Under the pieces are notes generated by a model, which worked only from the letters and a program-made list of their open reading frames with translations, was not told the DNA's origin and did no database searches. The translations under genes and the position numbers were made by a program. This document shows positions 1 to 8,920 of a stretch of DNA of 64,000 bases, piece by piece (position 1 is the stretch's first letter; every line of letters starts with the position of its first letter). The DNA is from Chloroflexi bacterium 44-23 (GTDB taxonomy: Bacteria; Chloroflexota; Anaerolineae; Anaerolineales; Anaerolineaceae). The DNA is taken from positions 411,034 through 475,033 of the forward strand of contig MKUW01000006.1 in assembly GCA_001899005.1 (NCBI GenBank), read 5' to 3'.

Positions 1-2227
1 CAGCAAATTTATCCGCATCAGATTCACTCTTCCAGAAGCGGCGGCGAGAACGACGCAAATACCAGTTAGAAAGCTGATCAATAAATCCTTCAATCGGTCG
101 GGTGGCCGCGAGCACATCATAATTTTCAAGAGCCTGAGTTACGTCTCGCACCAACGTATGTAGCGAGCTGCGCAGCCATTGATCCAATGCACTATACTCA
201 GGCTTTACTTTTTTATCCGGAGACCAGCCATCAATATTGGCATAAGTTACAAAGAAAGAATAGGTATTCCACAAAGTCAGCGTGAAATTGCGCAAAACTT
301 CCGAAACCAGATCGCTCGAAAATCGCCTTTCCTGTCCTGGCGGGCTGGCAGTGTACAAATACCATCGCATCGCATCAGCGCCGTTTTTTTCCAAGACTTC
401 CCAGGGTCGCACGACGTTCCCTTTGGATTTGGACATTTTTTGTCCATCACCATCCAATATTAATCCCAAACAAATTACATTTTTGTAGGCTACTTTTTCA
501 TTAAGCAAGGTGCTGATGGCATGTAATGAATAGAACCAACCGCGAGTCTGATCAACCGCTTCGCAGATAAAATCCGCCGGGTATTGTTGGTGAAATTTAT
601 CCTGATTTTCAAAGGGATAATGCCATTGTGCATATGGCATGGAACCGGAATCAAACCAAACATCAATCAATTCTGGAACCCTCTTCATTTCAGCGCCACA
701 ATGCGGGCAAGCCAAGATGACATCGTCAACATATGGCCGGTGCAGATCCAATTGACTCATATCATGACCGGAAAGTTGCGAGAGTTCTGCAACAGATCCA
801 ACACATACCTGATGATCACAAGTTTTACATTCCCAGACAGGCAAAGGTGTACCCCAATAACGGGTACGGCCCAATGCCCAATCGACATTGTTTTCCAACC
901 AGTTGCCGAAGCGGCCTTCCTTGATATGAGCGGGATACCAATTAATCTGATTGTTTAGTGCCACCATCCTGTCCTTGTAGACCGAAGTGCGTACATACCA
1001 GGTGGGGCGGGCGTAGTAAAGCAAAGGAGAATCGCAACGCCAGCAGAATGGATAAGTGTGTGTGATTGTCCCTTGCTTGAAAAGCAAGCCTCGATCAATC
1101 AGGTTTTGGGTGATCTGAGGATCTGCATCCTTTACAAAGATGCCGGCCCAGGGTTCAACCTCCTTTAGAAAAGCGCCATCTGACCCAACTGTCATCAAAA
1201 ACGGCAGATCATTTTCGTTGGAAACTCTCATATCATCAGCACCAAAAGCGGGTGCGATATGCACCATGCCAGTTCCATCTTCAACGGTCACATAATCTGC
1301 CAATATCACGCGATGAGCAGGTTTCTCAAGCGGTAGAAATTGATAAAGAGGCGTATATTGTAGACCTTTTAAGTCTCTACCTTTGTAGCGGGTTACAATT
1401 TCAACCTTCTCATCGCCAAACACCTTTTGAAGCAATGCCTCAGCCAGAATTAAATCTTCGTGATGATCTCCATGCAATCTCCTCCTTACTTTAACATAAT
1501 CCAGATCTCCTCCCACAGCAATGGCGACATTGGCTGGTAATGTCCAGGGAGTCGTCGTCCATATGAGGAAAGCAGTATCTTTTTCATCGATCAAAGGCAA
1601 GCGCACATAGACTGAAGGGTCTTCAGCGTCTTGATATCCGAGTGCAACTTCATGATCCGATAAAGGCGTACCGCAACGCGGGCAGTAAGGTACCACTTTA
1701 AAGCCTTGATACAAGAGATCCTTATCCCAAAATTGTTTAAGAATCCACCAGATCGATTCAATGTAGCTGTTCGCATACGTAATATAAGCAGTATCGAGAT
1801 CAACCCAAAAACCAATCCGGTCTGTTAATTTTTCCCATTCTTTGATGTAAGTAAAAGCAGATTCACGGCAGCGAGCATTGAACTTATCGATGCCATAGTC
1901 TTCAATTTCCTGCTTGTTGGTGAACCCGAGTTGTTTTTCAACTTCAATTTCAACTGGAAGACCGTGGGTATCCCAACCTCCGCGACGTGAGACATAATAA
2001 CCTTGCATAGTTTTATAACGCGGGAAGATATCCTTAAACGCACGTGCCAAAACATGGTGTACACCAGGGCGTCCATTTGCAGTCGGCGGACCTTCATAAA
2101 ATACATATTCCGGGCATCCTTTACGCTCTTCGAGGGTCTTATAGAAAATACCTTCTTTTTTCCAACGCTCCAGTATCTCTTCTTCCATTTCAGTAACGTT
2201 CAATTTTGCAGATACAGGTTTAAACAT
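1..2227 (-). CDS. ileS: Isoleucyl-tRNA synthetase, type 2 (3' part beyond window)
   Basis: Charges tRNA-Ile with isoleucine in the cytoplasm (class Ia synthetase). The frame stays open from ATG at 2227 to the window edge, giving about 742 codons of a protein that is normally about 1000-1050. The ATP-binding HIGH-type motif reads PGVHH at residues 54-58 and the KMSKS loop is exact at residues 597-601, followed by KGNVV. The stretch [15 protein letters not shown] near the window edge resembles the eukaryote-like (type 2) IleS group rather than the E. coli group. GGAGG lies four bases before the ATG. A T-box leader precedes it. Synthetase identity is near certain; the subtype is inferred from a few motifs. 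Confidence 0.97.
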   Translation of the reverse strand, partial: MFKPVSAKLNVTEMEEEILERWKKEGIFYKTLEERKGCPEYVFYEGPPTANGRPGVHHVLARAFKDIFPRYKTMQGYYVSRRGGWDTHGLPVEIEVEKQLGFTNKQEIEDYGIDKFNARCRESAFTYIKEWEKLTDRIGFWVDLDTAYITYANSYIESIWWILKQFWDKDLLYQGFKVVPYCPRCGTPLSDHEVALGYQDAEDPSVYVRLPLIDEKDTAFLIWTTTPWTLPANVAIAVGGDLDYVKVRRRLHGDHHEDLILAEALLQKVFGDEKVEIVTRYKGRDLKGLQYTPLYQFLPLEKPAHRVILADYVTVEDGTGMVHIAPAFGADDMRVSNENDLPFLMTVGSDGAFLKEVEPWAGIFVKDADPQITQNLIDRGLLFKQGTITHTYPFCWRCDSPLLYYARPTWYVRTSVYKDRMVALNNQINWYPAHIKEGRFGNWLENNVDWALGRTRYWGTPLPVWECKTCDHQVCVGSVAELSQLSGHDMSQLDLHRPYVDDVILACPHCGAEMKRVPELIDVWFDSGSMPYAQWHYPFENQDKFHQQYPADFICEAVDQTRGWFYSLHAISTLLNEKVAYKNVICLGLILDGDGQKMSKSKGNVVRPWEVLEKNGADAMRWYLYTASPPGQERRFSSDLVSEVLRNFTLTLWNTYSFFVTYANIDGWSPDKKVKPEYSALDQWLRSSLHTLVRDVTQALENYDVLAATRPIEGFIDQLSNWYLRRSRRRFWKSESDADKFA

Positions 2228-2532
2228 ACTTCCTCCAGATTAAATTAAAAAATTCCCATCCAGCTCAGGGACGAGAATAATTCCCGTGGTACCACCCTGC
2301 TTCTCACCAGGAGCAGCGAGCGCTTATGCAGATACTGAAAAAAATATCTGCGTCCCTCTAACAGTGGACGAATCCGTCTCCCTTACTTTACTTTCTTTTC
2401 AAAAGTAGTTCAGTTTGAAGCTCCGAAAGGATTTTCAGCCATGACGTAACCCAGGCTCACACCTTGCCCTGGTTCGCTGTTTACAATTCATTGGCCTACT
2501 CGTTTCCATCATGGCTTTTCAATTTGAAATAA
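2228..2532 (-). promoter_or_regulatory. T-box riboswitch leader of ileS (specifier AUC)
   Basis: On the minus strand the leader carries the hallmark T-box sequence AGGGTGGTACCACGGG (about 2284-2299), whose loop pairs with the uncharged tRNA acceptor end. Upstream is a Stem I with an AGTA motif, a terminal loop containing AGGTGTGA closed by AACCAGG/CCTGGGTT, and a 3' side reading GAAA-ATC-CTTTC. The ATC at 2430-2432 sits where the specifier codon should be and is an Ile codon, which matches the downstream gene. A weak hairpin plus TTTTTT (about 2250-2265) could be the terminator, but control could also act on the ribosome site. Confidence 0.9.
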
Positions 2533-2538
2533 TTTGAA

Positions 2539-2567
2539 ATCATACCAGATTAATTTTAAAAAATCAA
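2539..2567 (-). promoter_or_regulatory. Sigma-70-type promoter of the ileS T-box transcript
   Basis: TTGATT at 2567-2562 and TATGAT at 2544-2539 on the minus strand are separated by exactly 17 bases. The predicted start near 2532 lies just before Stem I of the T-box. It sits between the end of the phosphorylase gene (2589) and ileS. Confidence 0.75.
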
Positions 2568-2588
2568 CGTAAGACGTAGGTCTTGATA

Positions 2589-3893
2589 TCATTCTACGAT
2601 TTCATAAAAGAGCGGCAATGGATCACAGACATCTTTTGAAAGAATAAATGCTTTATTGACACTCTTAATCCCATCTTCGAGTCGTGCTTCCGAATTGGAA
2701 TGAATGCTAAAAAGCGGCTCGCCTTCCAAAACATAGTTGCCTACTTTTTGATGAACCACAATTCCAACCGCATGATCTATCGGATCACCTTTTTGGGTCC
2801 GTCCAGCTCCTAAATCAACCGAGGCCTCACCGATTCGACGAGCATGAACCATTTTAACATATCCATTCGCTGTGGAATTAATTGTCACATTAAAATTCGC
2901 TTTTGGTAATAAATCGGGATCATCAATGGTGGCAACATCACCGCCTTGAGCAATAACCAGTTTCCTGAACATCTCCCAGGCTTTTCCGTTCCTCAATACA
3001 TCTTCCACCAATTGCCTTGCTTCAGCCAAATTTTTGCGTTTTTTCCCAAGCATCACTAAATAAGCTGTAGTTGCCAGACAATGTTCAACAAGATCATTCG
3101 GTCCACCTCCATGCAACACATCAATGGCTTCAATCACCTCCAATGCATTGCCAACAGCATTGCCCAATGGCTGGTTCATATCTGATAATAGACAGACGGC
3201 TTTCCTTCCGCTTAAGTTGGCGATAGAAACCATCAACCTTGAAAGCTTGCGAGCCTCCTCGAGAGTTTGCATAAACGCGCCATTGCCAACCTTAACATCT
3301 AAAACCATTGCTTGTGCACCAGAGGCTATTTTTTTACTCATAATCGAAGAAGCAATCAATGGAATGGAAGGTACAGTCCCGGTTACATCCCGTAATGCAT
3401 AAAATTTTCCATCTGCAGGTGCCAGATTTCCACTTTGACCAGAAAGCACAATGCCGATATCCCTTAATTGTGAAATAAATTCTGCGGAGGAAAGATCAAC
3501 ACGAAAACCAGGGATCGATTCAAGCTTATCCAATGTGCCGCCACTAAAGCCCAACCCGCGTCCGGACATTTTTCCGAATGGTAACCCGCATGCTGCCACC
3601 AATGGGGCAACAATCAACGAAGTCTTATCCCCAACTCCGCCTGTAGAATGCTTATCAAGGCTGATTTTAACGACGCCTGAAAGATCCAGTATCTCCCCGG
3701 AATGTGCCATTGCCAAAGTAAGATCCGTGGTCTCACGATCGCTCATCCCATTTAATAAGACCGCCATCGCCCAGGAAGAAGCCTGGTAATCCGGAATATC
3801 TCCCGAAGTGAAGCCCTTCACAAAAAATTCGATTTCATCCTTGCTTAATGTTTCTTTATCCCTTTTGTGGATGATGATATCGACAGCTTTCAT
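2589..3893 (-). CDS. pdp: Pyrimidine-nucleoside (thymidine) phosphorylase
   Basis: Cleaves thymidine, deoxyuridine or uridine with phosphate to the free base and (deoxy)ribose-1-phosphate, feeding pyrimidine salvage in the cytoplasm. The 434-residue length is typical of the family. Visible hallmarks are an N-terminal helical domain, the phosphate-binding KHSTGGVGDKTSL segment near residues 81-93, the family signature KMSGRGLGFSGGTLDKLE soon after, and a C-terminal domain with GRTQKGDPIDHAVG. AAGGAG precedes the ATG. It lies downstream of the khpB operon terminator, so it probably has its own promoter. Whether it is Pdp (dual specificity) or DeoA (thymidine) cannot be decided here. Confidence 0.93.
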   Translation of the reverse strand: MKAVDIIIHKRDKETLSKDEIEFFVKGFTSGDIPDYQASSWAMAVLLNGMSDRETTDLTLAMAHSGEILDLSGVVKISLDKHSTGGVGDKTSLIVAPLVAACGLPFGKMSGRGLGFSGGTLDKLESIPGFRVDLSSAEFISQLRDIGIVLSGQSGNLAPADGKFYALRDVTGTVPSIPLIASSIMSKKIASGAQAMVLDVKVGNGAFMQTLEEARKLSRLMVSIANLSGRKAVCLLSDMNQPLGNAVGNALEVIEAIDVLHGGGPNDLVEHCLATTAYLVMLGKKRKNLAEARQLVEDVLRNGKAWEMFRKLVIAQGGDVATIDDPDLLPKANFNVTINSTANGYVKMVHARRIGEASVDLGAGRTQKGDPIDHAVGIVVHQKVGNYVLEGEPLFSIHSNSEARLEDGIKSVNKAFILSKDVCDPLPLFYEIVE

Positions 3894-3936
3894 TGCAAAT
3901 ACTCCTTAATATTTCTCCATGAACCGGTGCTTACTT

Positions 3937-3966
3937 AAAAAATTAGGACGCCTTATGCCGGCGTCC
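3937..3966 (-). terminator. Rho-independent terminator of the rpmH-khpB operon
   Basis: Read on the minus strand, GGACGCC (3966-3960) and GGCGTCC (3952-3946) form a 7-bp GC-rich stem with a 7-base loop, followed by TAATTTTTT. It lies about 20 bases after the khpB stop codon and before the phosphorylase gene. Confidence 0.85.
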
Positions 3967-3984
3967 CTGATCATTTCTGTTAAG

Positions 3985-4746
3985 CTATTCCTTCTTTAAA
4001 ATAATGGTTACTTTCCGATTAGGTTCTTCGCCGACACTTTCAGTTGTAACCAGTTCATGGTCACGCAGCTCAATATGAATAACCCTGCGCTCATTGGCGG
4101 GCATAGGTTCCAGATTTTGACGCCGGCCGGTATGGATGACCTGTTCTGCCATTCTGCGGGCAAGCACACGCAATTGACGTTCTCGTCGTTCCCGATAACC
4201 CTGTACATCAATCATCAAGGGTACCCATTCGCCATGTTCTTTAGCTATGATTAAGCTACTGATGTATTGGAGGGCATTAAGTGTTTCACTCCGTTTGCCG
4301 ATTAAGATACTTAAGTCCTTGCCCTGAATTTCCACAACAACCAGATCACGATCTTTGTCATCGCTTGGAGGAGCATGCCTTGCGACTACTGCTGCTTCGA
4401 TGTGCATTTTCCCCAATAAATCAGAGACAACTTCTTTTGCCAGTTGAAGAACAGGATCCTTATCTTCGCCTTTTGAATCTTCCATCTTTACGGCTTCATT
4501 TCTCGGTTCTGCCTTAGGTTTATGGGATTCAGCAACAGGTCTCGGCGAACTCACTGCATCTTTCCCCTTAATTGTCAACCGCACGCGTGCCTGCCGACTG
4601 CCTAAGCCAAACAAACCGCGGCTACCGGGATCTAAAATTTCCACATCCAATAAATCTGCCGATAATCCCAATTGTTTTGCACCTTGTTCTACAGCTTCTT
4701 CAACTGATGGAGCGATAAACTCTTGAGTAATTTTTTCTTGTGACAT
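3985..4746 (-). CDS. khpB: KhpB/Jag RNA-binding protein (Jag_N-KH-R3H)
   Basis: Cytoplasmic RNA-binding protein, known in Gram-positive bacteria as KhpB, Jag, EloR or SpoIIIJ-associated protein, that works with KhpA and influences cell elongation and sRNA-type regulation. The 253 residues show an N-terminal Jag_N domain (residues 1-60) with the typical DPGSRGLFGLGSRQARV segment, a charged linker (about 65-95), a KH domain with GKRSETLNALQYI, and a C-terminal R3H domain containing RRVIHIELRDH. It follows yidC by 17 bases, the usual conserved order. A terminator comes right after it. Confidence 0.93.
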   Translation of the reverse strand: MSQEKITQEFIAPSVEEAVEQGAKQLGLSADLLDVEILDPGSRGLFGLGSRQARVRLTIKGKDAVSSPRPVAESHKPKAEPRNEAVKMEDSKGEDKDPVLQLAKEVVSDLLGKMHIEAAVVARHAPPSDDKDRDLVVVEIQGKDLSILIGKRSETLNALQYISSLIIAKEHGEWVPLMIDVQGYRERRERQLRVLARRMAEQVIHTGRRQNLEPMPANERRVIHIELRDHELVTTESVGEEPNRKVTIILKKE

Positions 4747-4763
4747 CTCTTAACCCCTTTTCC

Positions 4764-5573
4764 CTATTTCTTTTTTGATTTGGCAGGAAGTGCCTTTGCA
4801 GCGACTGGTTGCTTCCTACCAGGTATGACGTTGCGCCAATTTACCTTTCCTAACAGGGAATATTGAAAAATACCTGCCAGGTTGGAGATCAGAAAATATA
4901 ACGAGAGCCCGGACGCCAATGTCAAAGCCAAATAACCCATGAAAAATGGCATGTAAAGGTTCATCATATTACTCATCATTGCTGTCTGATCCTTGGGATT
5001 GGATGATTGTGGTTGAATTAGTTTTGATTGAATGTAAGTTGTAATCACAACCACGATCGCCAAAACTGGGATACCAAAGGAAAGAAAAGGTAGGTGAAGT
5101 CGTTCCGGCTGTCCGAGATCCATCCATAAGAATTTGCTATTGAGCGGAATCAGCTTACTGACATCCAATAAAGTAGGATAAATCCTGCGTGATAGGTTGA
5201 GTACCTCCACAGGTGTAGCCGCCAGCGATGCAATCACACTCTGATATAAAGCAATGATAATAGGAAACTGTATTAGCGTTGGCAAACAAGATGCAAAAGG
5301 GCTGGTACCTTTTGCTTTGTAGTAAGCCATTTGCTCTTGTGCCAATTTCTCTTTGTCATTTTTATACTTTTCTTGGATTTTTTTCCATTCTTCATCTTGC
5401 TGCATTTCTTGCATTGCTTGCGCGCCTTTAATCTGTTTGGCCATCAAAGGATGGGTCACCAAACGGATTAAAAGGGTGAAAAGAATGATAGCAATGCCAA
5501 AATTGTTCCAAAAAATGTCATAAATAAACAATAAGACATTAATAAAGGGGGTAACAATCAGGGTATCCCACAT
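4764..5573 (-). CDS. yidC: YidC/Oxa1 membrane protein insertase
   Basis: Inserts and folds membrane proteins, alone or with SecYEG, in the cytoplasmic membrane. The 269-residue form has no large periplasmic domain, so it is the short Gram-positive/Oxa1 type. Five hydrophobic segments are visible. After the second comes a charged coiled region (about residues 45-85) with HPLMAKQIKGAQAMQEMQ, then the family-typical PFASCLPTLIQFPIIIALY, and a basic C-terminal tail ending KSKKK that could contact the ribosome. It sits 15 bases after the lipoprotein gene and 17 before khpB, inside the rpmH operon. Confidence 0.95.
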   Translation of the reverse strand: MWDTLIVTPFINVLLFIYDIFWNNFGIAIILFTLLIRLVTHPLMAKQIKGAQAMQEMQQDEEWKKIQEKYKNDKEKLAQEQMAYYKAKGTSPFASCLPTLIQFPIIIALYQSVIASLAATPVEVLNLSRRIYPTLLDVSKLIPLNSKFLWMDLGQPERLHLPFLSFGIPVLAIVVVITTYIQSKLIQPQSSNPKDQTAMMSNMMNLYMPFFMGYLALTLASGLSLYFLISNLAGIFQYSLLGKVNWRNVIPGRKQPVAAKALPAKSKKK

Positions 5574-5588
5574 TTTATTTTCCTGCCT

Positions 5589-6647
5589 TTACTTCGCCGG
5601 GATGAACGGAGGCCATGTTTCGGAACCTTCAAAATTAAAGGCTCGAATGACTGCATCACCCTGGACAATACCTAAAATAAGTTGACCATCCACAACAACC
5701 GGACCTGTATATAGTTTCCCATCTACTACCCGATTCCAAAGTAAGTTGCCATCAAAATCCAATGCTAATAACTTGCCATTTTCGCCTGCGAAGACTACTC
5801 CATTGGGCATGATTGCCGGCGCGCCGGACACCATTTCTCCCAAAATATAATCCCACAAAACACTTCCGTCTTCAGCATTGACAGCATAGATTTTTCCGGA
5901 AAAATCGCCATAAAAAACTTTGCCATCATGGATAACCGGTTGGCTCCAAAGACCTTCATTGCCCTGGTTTCTCCAGAGGACTTTTCCATCAGATTTGTTG
6001 ACAGCCACCACTTCATTGTTCATGGTTGCGACAAATAATCTGGTTTCATTCATCGAAGGACTGTAGACTATTGCGCCGCCCAATTCAGATTCCCAAATCT
6101 TTGTCCCTGTTTTCAAGTCCAGGGCATAGAGATAATGGTCCATGGATGAGAGATATACCACCCCATTTTCAGCCAACGGCGCTGCCCATAATGCCTGTCG
6201 GGCTTCGAACTTCCAAACCAGATTGCCATTCGGATCAAGCGCATAGAGATAATGGTCAGCGTTTGGTGCCAAAATAAGATTATCAAATACAGTCGCACCA
6301 CCGATATAGCGATTGGTTGCCCCTGTAAATTCCCAATTTTTCGCCCCGGTAATCATATTCAGCGAGTAAAAAGTATTCTTATAATCACCGACATACAGGT
6401 TATTATCCATAATTGCAGGAGGTGCAAAAAATGTCTTCGCACCCTCGACCTTTTCAGGATAACGCCAATTAAGTCCCCCATCTTTCAAGCGCAGGGAAAA
6501 AATACGGCTTGCATAGGCAGCAAAAACCGTGTCATCATTGCCGGAAATTCCAGGCCAACTGCTCGCAGCCATCGAGCCGCTGCAAGAAGAGAGAACCATG
6601 GTTAAGGCAATAAACAAGAATATTAAAATATATTTGTTATTTTTCAT
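5589..6647 (-). CDS. Outer-surface PQQ-type beta-propeller lipoprotein
   Basis: Predicted lipoprotein: a short basic start, a hydrophobic segment and the lipobox LSSC, then about 330 residues of repeats. At least five propeller repeats of the PQQ/BamB kind are visible, each with a YALD- or AVN-like strand, a DG/TG turn and a Trp (for example YALDPNGNLVWKFEA, YALDLKTGTKIWE and YAVNAEDGSVLWDY). BamB proteins share this fold and help outer-membrane assembly, but no outer-membrane system is apparent here. Its place between yidD and yidC suggests a role in handling exported or inserted proteins; this is inference. Start chosen at MKNNKY; in-frame TTG at 6659 and ATG at 6656 are alternatives, and no clear ribosome site helps. 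Confidence 0.85.
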   Translation of the reverse strand: MKNNKYILIFLFIALTMVLSSCSGSMAASSWPGISGNDDTVFAAYASRIFSLRLKDGGLNWRYPEKVEGAKTFFAPPAIMDNNLYVGDYKNTFYSLNMITGAKNWEFTGATNRYIGGATVFDNLILAPNADHYLYALDPNGNLVWKFEARQALWAAPLAENGVVYLSSMDHYLYALDLKTGTKIWESELGGAIVYSPSMNETRLFVATMNNEVVAVNKSDGKVLWRNQGNEGLWSQPVIHDGKVFYGDFSGKIYAVNAEDGSVLWDYILGEMVSGAPAIMPNGVVFAGENGKLLALDFDGNLLWNRVVDGKLYTGPVVVDGQLILGIVQGDAVIRAFNFEGSETWPPFIPAK

Positions 6648-6697
6648 TGAACCCATCAATTATTATTTCTAATATAAGGAAGAAACCACTTCGTTTT

Positions 6698-6949
6698 TTA
6701 TGGAACCGGATCGTACCCACCCGGGTTGAATGGATTGCATCGCAAAACCCGCCAGATTGCCATAATCAAACCTTTAATAGCACCATGTTTGTAAATCGCC
6801 TGATATCCATAATGGGAACAACTGGGGTAAAAACGGCAGGTATTTGCAGGTAAAGCCGGCGAAACAACTTTTTGGTAAAGTCGAATCAAAAGCAACAAAA
6901 CCCAACGCGGAAAATTGCGCAGGTTAAATGGCAGCGAGGTTAGTGCCAT
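6698..6949 (-). CDS. yidD: YidD membrane protein insertion efficiency factor
   Basis: Small membrane-associated protein that assists YidC-dependent insertion. The core is unmistakable: [31 protein letters not shown] with the three cysteines of the family, then [17 protein letters not shown] at the C terminus. The open frame extends upstream to 7042, deep into rnpA. I choose ATG at 6949, which gives 83 residues and matches the family's usual length; ATGs at 6997 and 6991 overlapping the rnpA end would add about 15 residues. Either way it is closely coupled to rnpA. Confidence 0.92.
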   Translation of the reverse strand: MALTSLPFNLRNFPRWVLLLLIRLYQKVVSPALPANTCRFYPSCSHYGYQAIYKHGAIKGLIMAIWRVLRCNPFNPGGYDPVP

Positions 6950-6971
6950 TTCGTGTGGATATTCATCGTGG

Positions 6972-7334
6972 TCATCCACTACTTGATTCATTTTCATGTT
7001 TAAAAAGCCCAGCTCGTTCCAATAATTGTTTCTCAGCGCCAATCAACTCTGTGTAAGTTGCATCCGTTATCGGTTTTCTTGCCAGAAACACCAGATCCCA
7101 ACCAATTTGAAGCTGTGGGATGAACCCTTTCAAGCTGGCTCGCATCCGGCGTTTCGCACGATTACGTAAGACTGCATTTCCTACTGTCCGTCCCGCTGAT
7201 ATTCCTATTCGTAATAGAGGATCAGGGTTTGGCAATTTGATCAAAATCATTATCGGGTGTGCGAATGATGTACCTTTTTGTTTTACCCGTTGGAAATCAT
7301 TCGATCGTGTTAAACGAAACTTGCGATTCAACAT
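6972..7334 (-). CDS. rnpA: Ribonuclease P protein component
   Basis: Protein subunit of RNase P, which trims the 5' leader from pre-tRNA together with the catalytic RNA. The 120-residue length is normal. The N-terminal [15 protein letters not shown] and the RNR-type signature [14 protein letters not shown] (about residues 52-65) are diagnostic, with a basic surface throughout. It follows rpmH in the near-universal rpmH-rnpA order. An AGGA lies just before the ATG. Confidence 0.96.
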   Translation of the reverse strand: MLNRKFRLTRSNDFQRVKQKGTSFAHPIMILIKLPNPDPLLRIGISAGRTVGNAVLRNRAKRRMRASLKGFIPQLQIGWDLVFLARKPITDATYTELIGAEKQLLERAGLFKHENESSSG

Positions 7335-7397
7335 TCATCCTATGTTATAGGAGAATATTCAAAAGGTTTCCAGCAATACAAGAAAAATAGGTAAAAA

Positions 7398-7565
7398 CTA
7401 CCACAGGATTTTCTTGACGTGCGGGTGTTTCACTGCCAACGAAATCCGCCCGCGTAAGCGTCGTCGTTTCAAAACACTTCTTCCTCCACGGGTTGCCATT
7501 CGTGCCCGAAAACCATGTACACGGATTCGATGTTTCTTCTTTGGTTGATATGTCCGTTTGGGCAT
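7398..7565 (-). CDS. rpmH: 50S ribosomal protein L34
   Basis: Short basic protein of the large ribosomal subunit, 55 residues, read directly from the minus strand: it begins [20 protein letters not shown], continues with the conserved [15 protein letters not shown] block and ends VKKILW. AAAGGAAG lies seven bases before the ATG. It is the first gene of the operon rpmH-rnpA-yidD-lipoprotein-yidC-khpB and has a near-consensus promoter about 55 bases upstream. A longer frame (7345-7692) in another phase covers it but encodes nothing recognisable. Confidence 0.97.
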   Translation of the reverse strand: MPKRTYQPKKKHRIRVHGFRARMATRGGRSVLKRRRLRGRISLAVKHPHVKKILW

Positions 7566-7621
7566 CTTTTCTTCCTTTCATATTAAAATTTTTTTTGCAC
7601 CTTGAAAAGTGACAAGCGATT

Positions 7622-7650
7622 ATTATACCGCAACGAATAACAGCGGTCAA
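7622..7650 (-). promoter_or_regulatory. Strong promoter of the rpmH operon
   Basis: On the minus strand TTGACC (7650-7645) and a perfect TATAAT (7627-7622) are spaced by 17 bases. The predicted start near 7615 leaves a 50-base leader before rpmH. This is the best sigma-70-type promoter in the window, fitting a ribosomal-protein operon. Confidence 0.85.
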
Positions 7651-7804
7651 ACATTTCAACCAATAATTCGACCAATGCAGTGGAGAATTCATTTATACAA
7701 GAAAAGGGTATCAGCCTTGACTTCACGCTATACTATCGCAAACCATTAATATTTTATCAGGTTTTGGAATAAAACCTGGATACCTTCAGAAAGTCGAGGT
7801 AATT

Positions 7805-8770
7805 TTGATAACACCCACCCACATTTCAAATAAAGTCGCCATTATCGGTGCGGGCAATGTAGGTGCTACACTGGCTTATGGATTATTGCTCTCCGGGCTG
7901 GCAACAGAAATCGTGCTTATTGATCAAAACAGCCTTAAAGCGGAGGGAGAAGCAATGGATCTGAACCATGCAGTGCCATTAACCAAACCCACTCGCATTT
8001 ATGCCGGGACATACCGTGATTGCGAAGGAGCGGCGATAACCATCATTACAGCCGGAGCTGCTCAAAAACCCGGTGAAACCCGCATTGACCTGGCTGCAAA
8101 GAATACAAAAATCTTCCAAAACATCAACGAAGAAATTGTGAAGCATAACCCTCAAGGGTTGATTCTGGTGGCAACCAACCCTGTCGATGTGCTTACCTAC
8201 GCATCGATAAAATTTTCCGGGTTACCGGCAAAGCGGGTGTTCGGATCTGGCACAATTCTGGATACCGCCCGTTTTCGCTACTTGCTGAGCCAAAAATTCG
8301 ATGTCGATCCACGCAGCGTGCATGCTTTTATTATTGGTGAACACGGCGATAGCGAAGTTCCGGTATGGTCGCTGGCAAACATCGCCGGTATGCGCTTGGA
8401 AGATTATTGTAAAGAAAATCGCATGAATTGCAGCGGTGAGGAGCTGGAAGAGATTTTTCGAAAGACGCGTGATGCGGCCTATCACATCATTGAACGCAAA
8501 GGCGCTACATTTTACGCCATTGGTACCGGCTTGGTGCGTATCGTCGAAGCAATCCTACGCGACCAAAATACAGTCCTTTCAGTCTCGAGTCTGATCAATG
8601 ATTATTATGGCATTTCAGAAATTTGCTACTCACTCCCAACTGTCATTGACCGCGGAGGTGTAGAACATGTTATCCGGCTGAACCTTTCTGATACGGAGCA
8701 GGAAGGCATGAGAAAATCCGCACAGGTATTACAAACAACCATCCTTCAGCTAGGGTTGGATAAACTTTAA
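7805..8770 (+). CDS. ldh: L-lactate dehydrogenase
   Basis: Interconverts pyruvate and L-lactate with NAD(H), usually regenerating NAD+ in fermentation. At 321 residues it has the N-terminal Rossmann motif GAGNVGA, the NAD-contacting Asp in VLIDQN, the catalytic pair in GSGTILDTARFR, and the catalytic His in IGEHGDSEVPVWS. The specificity loop reads AAQKPGETR with Gln, the lactate-dehydrogenase residue; malate dehydrogenases have Arg there. Translation starts at TTG with GAGGT five bases upstream. It stands alone and divergent from the rpmH operon, in the place where many genomes carry dnaA. Confidence 0.93.
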   Translation: MITPTHISNKVAIIGAGNVGATLAYGLLLSGLATEIVLIDQNSLKAEGEAMDLNHAVPLTKPTRIYAGTYRDCEGAAITIITAGAAQKPGETRIDLAAKNTKIFQNINEEIVKHNPQGLILVATNPVDVLTYASIKFSGLPAKRVFGSGTILDTARFRYLLSQKFDVDPRSVHAFIIGEHGDSEVPVWSLANIAGMRLEDYCKENRMNCSGEELEEIFRKTRDAAYHIIERKGATFYAIGTGLVRIVEAILRDQNTVLSVSSLINDYYGISEICYSLPTVIDRGGVEHVIRLNLSDTEQEGMRKSAQVLQTTILQLGLDKL

Positions 8771-8920
8771 ATTGTATTTAAGAAAATTCACCAAAGACGC
8801 GCATGCTCAAAGGCTGATATTTGTGAAATTTCAATAATCGCAATCGGCAAAAGTTTGCCAAAGACGCATTCTTCACAATCTTTCGCATATGATAAATTCC
8901 ATATACGATTCAATAAAAGC

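Noticed and set aside
179..2248. Several plus- and minus-strand frames of 60-124 codons
   Set aside because: They are shadow frames of the long ileS frame that runs off the window; none has homology or a ribosome site.
7345..7692. 115-codon minus-strand frame covering the rpmH region
   Set aside because: It is out of phase with L34, which is clearly the real gene, and encodes nothing recognisable.
7566..7804. Possible replication origin next to rpmH
   Set aside because: No DnaA-box cluster and no dnaA gene; the interval is explained by the rpmH promoter and the ldh leader.
8791..8867. Direct 10-bp repeat CCAAAGACGC at 8791 and 8858
   Set aside because: Only two copies in a short gap and no known role; could be chance.
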